Part shown: one piece after another, positions 57,601-64,000 of the stretch
Layout of the letters: each line of letters begins with the position of its first letter
Position numbering within the stretch: position 1 is the stretch's first letter
NCBI GenBank assembly: GCA_037043015.1
Contig: CM073321.1
Coordinates: forward strand, 10,486,001 to 10,550,000
Direction of reading: 5' to 3'
Source of the DNA: Bryum argenteum
Taxonomy: Eukaryota > Streptophyta > Bryopsida > Bryales > Bryaceae
Length of the DNA: 64,000 nucleotides
The notes under the pieces: generated by a model
Database searches by the model: none
Told to the model about the DNA's origin: nothing
The model's input: the letters and a program-made list of their open reading frames with translations, nothing else
Translations under genes and position numbers: made by a program

Positions 57601-58400
57601 ACTACTGTGGGATGCAAATGGATTCCTAGAATAATATATGGTCCCGGTAACCAAATAATAAAACGCAAAGCCCGCCTTGTAGCCCAAGGTTACTCTCAAC
57701 AAGAAGGCACCAATTTTTATAAAAGTTTTTCTCCCGTCTCCAAGGGAACATGGTCTCAAAATGAGTAAAGCTGATTGTCCATACACTAATAAAGAAATAG
57801 TTGATATGAAAAATATTCCATATAAATCACTAGTTGGATCTTTAATGCATGCCATTCTGAGCACTCGACCTGACATATCTTACTCTACCAATTCTGTCAC
57901 AAAGGATCTCAACGGAATTTTATACCTCATGGCTATTCTGATGCCGATTGGGCACGAAATATTGACACGCGTTAGTCCACAACTGGATATTGTATCTTGC
58001 TTACTAATTGTGTTGTCAGTTCGGCGAACCGAAAACAACAGTCTATGGCACTTTTCTTCACAGAAAGTGAATATATGGCTATATCTAAGGCATCTAGAAA
58101 GGCAATATGGCTTCGTTGATTACAATGTAGCCTTGATTGTTCTTCGTCTGCACCAACAATTATTCACACACATAATCAAAGTGCAATAAGGTTAACTGAA
58201 AATTCTCGTATTCATGATCGAAGCAAACATATCGCTATCCAAGTTCATTTTGCTTGAGAACAAGTCCATGCTGGTAAAGTAGAGATGATTTATTGTCCAA
58301 CATTCAACATGGCAACAAATTTATTGACCAAAAGCTTATCTAAAGACAAACACAACTATTGTGTTAATTTGATGGGCTTAGATTTATCACATGATTGAAA
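54653..58400 (+). pseudogene. Copia gag-pol polyprotein, degraded
   Basis: Order gag, protease, integrase, RT, RNase H, as in Ty1/copia. Gag runs from about 54,653, with a stop at codon 3 and several later, to a zinc knuckle-like CFYCGKPNLHIKECC (one residue longer than usual) near 55,507. Protease: KKWIVDTGATSHM (55,660). Integrase: HNRLGHISFSRL with CEYCIFGKQH zinc ligands, LIDDYCRY, VLRIDNSGKYISEEF, and TPHQNVVSERKNQT. RT starts GCKWIPRIIYGP, KARLVAQGYSQQEGTNF, FSPVSKG. It then jumps directly to the late segment DMKNIPYKSLVGSLMHA-STRPDISY. About 200 residues, including the YxDD box, are therefore deleted near 57,760. RNase H is shifted in frame. The copy is inactive. Confidence 0.9.
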
Positions 58401-58457
58401 ATATGAGGGCATGTCATAGATGTTACACACCATGTAGATGTTTTTAATCACAGGGGG

Positions 58458-58625
58458 TGTTAGAACTCTATAGTATTTGTATTAGTTCATTATTTGGATT
58501 GATACAAATAGGTGTGACTCTTCACCTTTCCTTCTCTAGACTCTTCATTAAGAGTATTTGAATTTACTTTCACAGCTTAAATATACAAAATATGTAAATG
58601 TTTCTCGCAATGTCTGATTACAACA
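58458..58625 (+). repeat. Copia 3' LTR
   Basis: 168 bp partner of the 5' LTR, preceded by the CACAGGGGG polypurine tract. Confidence 0.93.
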
Positions 58626-61600
58626 TGCAATCCAACAGCTCAAGGATCTCATTAATCAATGGATAAGTGATCTAATAATGCTATACTTCAACCAATATAT
58701 CAAAGAAGCGATCTCATGAACGCATCGGAAAACGGGTGCGTGCCTAGTTTACGACATCAAATTTTGCTTCTAGAAGCAACCTTCACGGCTCCATCATCTC
58801 AATCATTGCCCATCGAAAACTTGATGCTCTTTTTGCTCCAGCCGGAGTAGAGTATCTAGAGTGTCAACACGAACACGGCCACCTCTGCTTCTAAGTATTT
58901 TGGCTTCTTTAGTCGAGTTGATTCTGTTCTGAAGAATCCCTTCATAGGCCCCTAAGCAAAATATTGTCTAGCTTGTCCTTCGCGAGCGCGTTCACGGCGT
59001 CAATGAGGTTAGCGGTTGATAGGCCGCGCACATGACGCCGAGGGAGGGCTCATGGAGGGCTTATCAGCCTTCTCCGCTAGCAGCGGAGGAGAGCGAGGCA
59101 GATCCGAGTGCTCATCAGCCAAGTCAAGCCGTTGGATGCTCTAACCTGCCCAAACACAAAAAAATAAAATGAAAAATGACTCACCATTCGTCACTACACC
59201 TTAACTACGACTTACGTGACTCTATGAACACATCCCATGACTCCACTCCATGATTCCACCCTCTTTTACTTTTCTTCTATTTATTCCCCTTCACTCCTTT
59301 ACTTTCTCTCCCTTCTACCTCATCCACCATAGCCCATTATCTCCTTTTCACTATAAATACAAACTAATTTTTAGATAGTTTTTTTGCTTTGATTTCAATT
59401 ATGTGTCATTAGTTTTTAAAGTAACATCTCAATTGTTATTCTTATATTTTTAAGTAATTTGTAATAAATTCACAAGTAAAAACCAAATTTTTAAACATAA
59501 AATTGAACATGTATAGTCATACTATTTTCAGCATTGGCTTACACCAAGTATTTTTCAAGAAAAATACTATATTTTTCAAGAAAAATACTATATTTTTCAA
59601 AATGGTATTTTTCAATAGTATTTTTCAATAGTATTTTTCAATAGTATTTTTCTTGAGTTACTAGTGGTTTTTCTATTTTATCATATAATATTCAATCTTA
59701 GCCAATCATATCCAATCTCAAGAACTAATGATAAAAATGTGATTTCTATTGATTTTCAAAGTTTAAACTTATTAGTTTATTTCAGAATAAATTCTTACTA
59801 GTTAAAGGAATCGAACCGTGTCGATCTAATGTAAGCCATTATGTCTTTATATTATTTTTATAAAATAACTTTATTAGAGTTAGGATACTCACATCTTATA
59901 CCGCATCTACTTTTATTCATATAAGTTGTAATAAATTTAAATCCTGATTTTACAAGTTTGAAGAAATTCTTACGTGTTATTTTGTTGTAAGCCCCATAAT
60001 TTACTCCTAATTATCTTAAATCCCACTCTTGCTAAATTTGTAATTGTAAAATCATGTTCAAAGCAACTTCAAGTTAGTTCTAGAGTATCTTTAAAACCAA
60101 TGTGTAGAAAAGTGATAGTAAAATAGAATTTGGAAAATTACAATTATTTTTATTATAATTGTATTGATATCAAAGCATATTAAATATATGTAAATTTTGA
60201 TGTTCTTTACGACTGTGATATAAAGTATCTCAATTTCTACTCAAATTGTAGGAAATTACTCAAATCTGAGTTAATTTGATTTTTATTGTACCTTACACAT
60301 TGCTTATTGAAAATGAGACCAATAAACAAAATTTAATTTCAGATTCTGCGGTTGAAATGACTAAGATAATCCTACATGGGTGTGATTACATTTTACTAAA
60401 GTTTAGGGGGTAAAGGGGTGATTAAAATTTATTGGAGTCTACGGAGTAATTAACTTGAGATATTAAGGAGCGATGGCTGACGCCCGCTAGCAATGTGCCA
60501 CGCCCATGAATGTGTAGCCGAGCTTTTTCGTAGCAACTTTCTACCATTTTCCACAACAAAATTGCAACTCTTTACCTCTCTGATGACGTCGCTCACCAAG
60601 TTCAATCCGTGTTCTAATTGAGAGGCCTTGTTTTAGCCGTCTTCCCGCGACTTGTGCCATGGAAAGAAAGATGTTATTCTCCCTCTCGCATGCGTGTTTT
60701 TCCCTCCTCTGCCACGTTTGTTTTCTGATACACCTCAACGTGTCTATCCGCCAAGAACACTATCGGTAAACGATACCACCAACCTCGCGGCTATCACCAT
60801 AGCCATTGTAGGGCCTACAATCTGATACTAGATTGACCCACCCGATACATTTCCTCCTCATGCGCATACGTGTACCTCCTGCCCCTCTCGCGTACCAATC
60901 GGTGGGACTCTGCCCGATAGGTTCCCTTTTCATCCAAACAATGTTATTGGCTACAAATTTCCATTCATCCATGATATCTTTACCAAGTATTCACATCAGA
61001 TGCGTTTGCAATGTGTGAGTATATGCGTATCCAAGGTCGGAAGGACACATTATGATGGCGATATGAGTCTATGGATTCAGGGCTGCTGCAGTATGCATGA
61101 TGATGACGAAATGATAAAAGTATTGGAATTTCTTCACGTCAAATGTTTGAACTGGCAACTATCAGGGACAAGGGCGGCGCTTGAGTTACGCCACCATCAT
61201 TGCGCCTATTATTTCGTCAATGTAGGGTTTAGTATGCTGAGATGGCAATGTTTGCCATTGGCGCACTGTTATCTTCATTTGGACACTTTGCGCATACGTT
61301 CAAAATTTCCTAGCGCTGCTCCTAGGCTTTACCGATCGTGGCAATTTTCCAAAATTCTTCGGTAAGTCCGCCATCGCTTTGCTGTAATTAATTTTGCTCT
61401 TGGGTCTGTAGCAATTTTAGAGTAGTATGCCGAACGAACAAGCAGATTGAGAAATTGTCTAGGTATTTTAGGGTTTAGCGCACATTTTCCGCATGGGAGG
61501 ATGTAAATTTCATGCAGTTTTGGGTTTGGGAGGAGATGTCGCGCATACGCCATTGCCGTGTTCTTTAAACTTTGTGTCTGTTCAATATTTGGTTTACCAT

Positions 61601-61862
61601 AAGAGTTTACATGGGATTTGGAGGATAGTCGATAATATAGCCTATAGTTATGTTTGCAAGAGAGGGATATCTTGTGCATTGTGTATCGTGTATTGTATAT
61701 CTTGTGTTGTTTTGTGTATAAGTTTTAGAGTAATCATGTATCTCTTTAAAGATATCGTGCATTGACCTTTGAGCATTTTTGAACCCCATGATATTGTAGG
61801 CCCGCAAATATCCTTTCGAAGGGGAAGAAATGCGAGTGCAAGGCCGTCTTAGAGGCAGAAGG
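58626..61862. other. Unassigned DNA between copia and third giant LTR
   Basis: No gene is supported. 58,626-58,720 may continue the interrupted frame upstream of the copia. 59,150-60,450 is AT-rich and non-coding in appearance. Open frames at 60,760-60,972 (minus) and 61,000-61,365 (plus, ending at a possible donor GGTAAGTCC) have no recognised domain. Confidence 0.4.
59550..59656. repeat. AT-rich tandem and inverted TATTTTTCAAGAAAAATAC repeats
   Basis: TATTTTTCAAGAAAAATACT is itself a palindrome and occurs in tandem twice. It is followed by TATTTTTCAATAG repeated three to four times and a closing ATAGTATTTTTCTTG. The left and right halves pair, so a long AT hairpin is possible. Confidence 0.9.
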
Positions 61863-62302
61863 TGGCGGAACCCATTTTTTTGATTGAGTACTTCATAAAT
61901 GTAATGGGCAATAAGAATACGTATTGTGTGTAAAATCCGACCTAAGTATGTAGTATACTATAAAGCAAAATAAAGTGTGGATATTGTACCAAATTATTAG
62001 ATAATAGTTTAGGATAAAAATGACTATTTCTAGGACCTGTATTTCTCATTTAAAATGCAAGGAAGGATTGTCAGAAGCCCGACAAGGGTTTTAAGTACGG
62101 CGGCAAAAGACGGAGAGATTGGAATACAACAATGACGGAAATGGCGAATGACGGCTCTGTACCAGGCTAGGATATGATGGCCGGATTCGAATCTGTCCGC
62201 GACCGGATCAAGGAGGACGGATTAGTTCCGCTATTCCGGCTCCCATAGAGACGCCAGCCCAGACTCCGGTAAACCATCTTCCTCCCGTTAATGTTCCTAG
62301 GA

Positions 62303-62562
62303 CGGATGCAGGGCCTTCCAATCCGGCTACTCCCAAGGACAATCCCAAGAGGGAAGCAAAAGCGCCTGTCCTACCCAACCCTCCGGCCAAGAACGATCCT
62401 TCTGTGGTCCGGAAACTTGTGATAGAAGACTGGGAGAAGTCGCCAGCAGCCCAAAAGCTTGACGAACTGGTCGGAGTCACCATCTCAGACAAAGAGGAGC
62501 TGCAAAGCGAGCCGGATGAGCATCTACATGAAAGCGACGAGGAGTACGAGGTGGTGGACTGA
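62303..62562 (+). pseudogene. LTR-encoded protein, C-terminal remnant, copy 3
   Basis: Frame TDAGPSNPATPKDNPKRE to LVIEDWEKSPAAQKLDEL, ending ESDEEYEVVD-stop. It matches the linker and KLTAEEYEKSPGAQKLHDIG region of the other copies, about 86 residues. The basic SSRRRR tail is absent, and upstream sequence is deleted. Confidence 0.65.
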
Positions 62563-63193
62563 AAAGCAGATTAAGACAAGCCGAATTTCAGCAACCACGG
62601 TAAAACAACGAAGGCGCGGTATCAACCGGCATGGTAGCAGGTAGCAGTACGGACTTAGAATCCGGATTGAGAATCCGGCCTAGACTTAGAAATCGGGATT
62701 GACACTCCGGCCTAGGATTGGGAAGCCGGATTAGAATCCGGCCTAGGATTGGAAAGCCGGATTAGGACAGTAGGTAGGATCTTTTTGGTAAAGCTAGCCG
62801 CTTTCTATAGTTTAGGTTTGGTAGATAGGCCGCGGCTAGGGTTTTAGATTTCAGAGGGTTTTGACTCTGAGTACATATAGGTGGAAGTTATCCCACCAAT
62901 CAGTCCTTACTTGTTAATCAAACAACCTCTTATGCGCATATTCAGTGTGATCCTTGTTTTGTCTCCCTTTAAGGTCGAGTGCTTAAAAGTTTGCATCTAC
63001 TATCTCTGAGTTGTAAGTGGGGTGAGGAATCTGGATTCCTTGCTGGATCGGATCTCTGGAGTTGGAATCGTGTTAGGCGTATTAGCGAGTGTTTTGTGTC
63101 TTAAGTTGGTCTGCAGTTGCTGAGAGAGGGAAACACTTGTGGCAAACACTTTAAGATCTAGGAGGTTGATGATAAAGTGGGCAAGGTTGGATT

Positions 63194-63451
63194 CAGGGTT
63201 GTCTTGTGCGACAAACTCAACACGACGTCAAACACAGCATGTCAGATAGACAACAGACCTTTTATTTAAGAATATACCATATTCCTAGAATATACTTAGA
63301 ATATTCTAGAATATGCCCACATATTCTTGGATATTCGAGCATATTTCATCCAGATTGTCTAACGTACGAGATACCTGACGAACACAATGAACACGACAAA
63401 CGCGACAACTCGACAGACATTGCCGAAAATGTGTCGAAGAAGACAACCCTC
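63194..63451. mobile_element. hAT-like MITE (258 bp)
   Basis: An insertion absent from giant LTR copies 1 and 2. Left end CAGGGTTGTCTTGTGCGACA and right end (reverse complement) GAGGGTTGTCTTCTTCGACA form inverted repeats with 17 of 20 matches. Flanks GTTGGATT (63,186-63,193) and CTTGGATT (63,452-63,459) agree at 7 of 8, the 8-bp target duplication length of hAT elements, whose ends are often CAGGG. The interior has AGAATAT-rich dyads and no gene. Confidence 0.75.
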
Positions 63452-64000
63452 CTTGGATTGCTATCCGTCCTTCTACTGTTACGGAGTTGGGTTCCTTAGA
63501 TGTCTCTGAGGACGGGTTAAGGGCAATATGTGATCGGAATACGTGAATCTGTCCTCTAGCCGGATTCGGATCTCTTGGGGTTTGTCGTTATAATAAGTGT
63601 GATAGAGAAATCAGGACTTCCTGCGTGACTTGTTGATTTGGCCTGGGCGGATTAGTTGTGAGGAGGTAATAAATGCCTAATGTGTGAGTGTGTGAGTAGG
63701 AGTTAGACGTGGAGGTTTCCGCCACATAAAACATAAGGAAAAGAGTCTTTGTTCATCCCCTCTTCCAAGGGGATACTTTGGTTAATCAAGGCTAAAATGT
63801 GGAGCTGAGGGTAGGACGGAGTTGGAGTTAGATGTCATAGCACTATTTGGGCATGGTTACTTCACAGAGTTCGTAGAACAATACACGAGTGACCGATACG
63901 CATTTATTACACTTATAAATGTAGAAGGGAAGACATAGGTAAAATATGTGTTCTGATAGAAAGCATCAAATTGAAGTCAACCTACAGGCACTACAACTCG

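Larger units (their letters stand above)
54328..58625 (+). mobile_element. Ty1/copia LTR retrotransposon, both LTRs present
   Basis: 5' LTR 54,328-54,495 and 3' LTR 58,458-58,625 are both 168 bp, start TGTTAGAACTCTA and end ATTACAACA. A primer site, TGGTATTAGAGC (54,496-54,507), complementary to initiator tRNA-Met, follows the 5' LTR. A CACAGGGGG polypurine tract precedes the 3' LTR. Flanks share TGCAAT, with one extra base on the left side. At 4.3 kb it is slightly short for the family because RT sequence is missing. Confidence 0.93.
61863..63958 (+). mobile_element. Giant LTR family 1, copy 3: deleted solo LTR
   Basis: Plus-strand copy of the 3.45-kb LTR. Start TGGCGGAACCC corresponds to TGTCGGACCC; end TTCTGATA corresponds to ATCCGACA. 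Flanks GAAGG and GAAAG agree at 4 of 5 positions, consistent with an old target duplication. The N-terminal and coiled-coil coding part is deleted and a 258-bp MITE has been gained. Shared landmarks include AAATCCGACCTAAGTATG near 61,933 and CTTATGCGCATATTC at 62,930. More diverged from copies 1 and 2 than these are from each other. Confidence 0.75.

Noticed and set aside
63206-63499. 97-codon open frame near the right end
   Set aside because: It spans the MITE and its border with the LTR; no coding features.

Overview
This window is nuclear DNA from a plant, that is, a land plant or a close streptophyte relative. The main evidence is an intact, multi-exon TATA-binding protein gene of the plant type at 49.5-51.3 kb. 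The setting agrees: Ty3/gypsy, chromodomain gypsy, Ty1/copia, CACTA and SINE sequences, and GT-AG introns throughout. I do not name a species. TBP is the only gene I judge intact and conserved. Nearly everything else is mobile DNA, much of it nested.

Layout. 1-1480: 3' end of a decayed chromodomain gypsy element and its LTR. About 2.2-11.9 kb: element A, a copy of a large DNA-transposon-like unit carrying a small charged-protein gene (gene 1) and a long split gene (gene 2). Gene 2 encodes a ParB-like domain followed by a DNA-methyltransferase-like domain. 12.0-12.5 kb: a broken SET-domain exon of the SUV39 type. 12.74-16.20 kb: a 3.46-kb LTR that itself encodes a coiled-coil protein, attached on its 5' side to the end of a minus-strand gypsy pol. 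16.7-41.5 kb: a plus-strand gypsy landscape. Its pol is split by element B (18,559-31,585), a 13.0-kb second copy of the ParB/methyltransferase unit. Element B has terminal inverted repeats and a 10-bp target duplication. The pol is followed by a second, unrelated-looking ORF-bearing giant LTR (33.2-36.1 kb). Its gag is split by a solo copy of the first giant LTR (37,792-41,244, 5-bp target duplication). 41.5-42.65 kb: a CACTA transposase remnant. 45.6-46.6 kb: a minisatellite. 46.86-48.68 kb: a small deleted copia-like element. 48.7-49.1 kb: a full-length tRNA-derived SINE just upstream of TBP. 54.3-58.6 kb: a copia element with 168-bp LTRs. 61.86-63.96 kb: a third, internally deleted giant LTR that holds a 258-bp hAT-like MITE.

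The most unusual content is the A/B unit. Two diverged copies keep the same ten intron positions, the same gene order, and related subterminal DNA (a tRNA-like block, paired GTCAGCCCTA-type motifs, GTGAGCG-type end repeats). In each copy the same intron of gene 1 holds a long tandem array, but the two arrays differ in sequence. No transposase was recognised in either copy. The second unusual theme is LTRs of about 3 kb that carry their own coiled-coil protein gene, seen in two families. Both copies of gene 2 and all LTR ORFs here carry stops, frameshifts or lost splice sites, so they are read as fossils of active systems.
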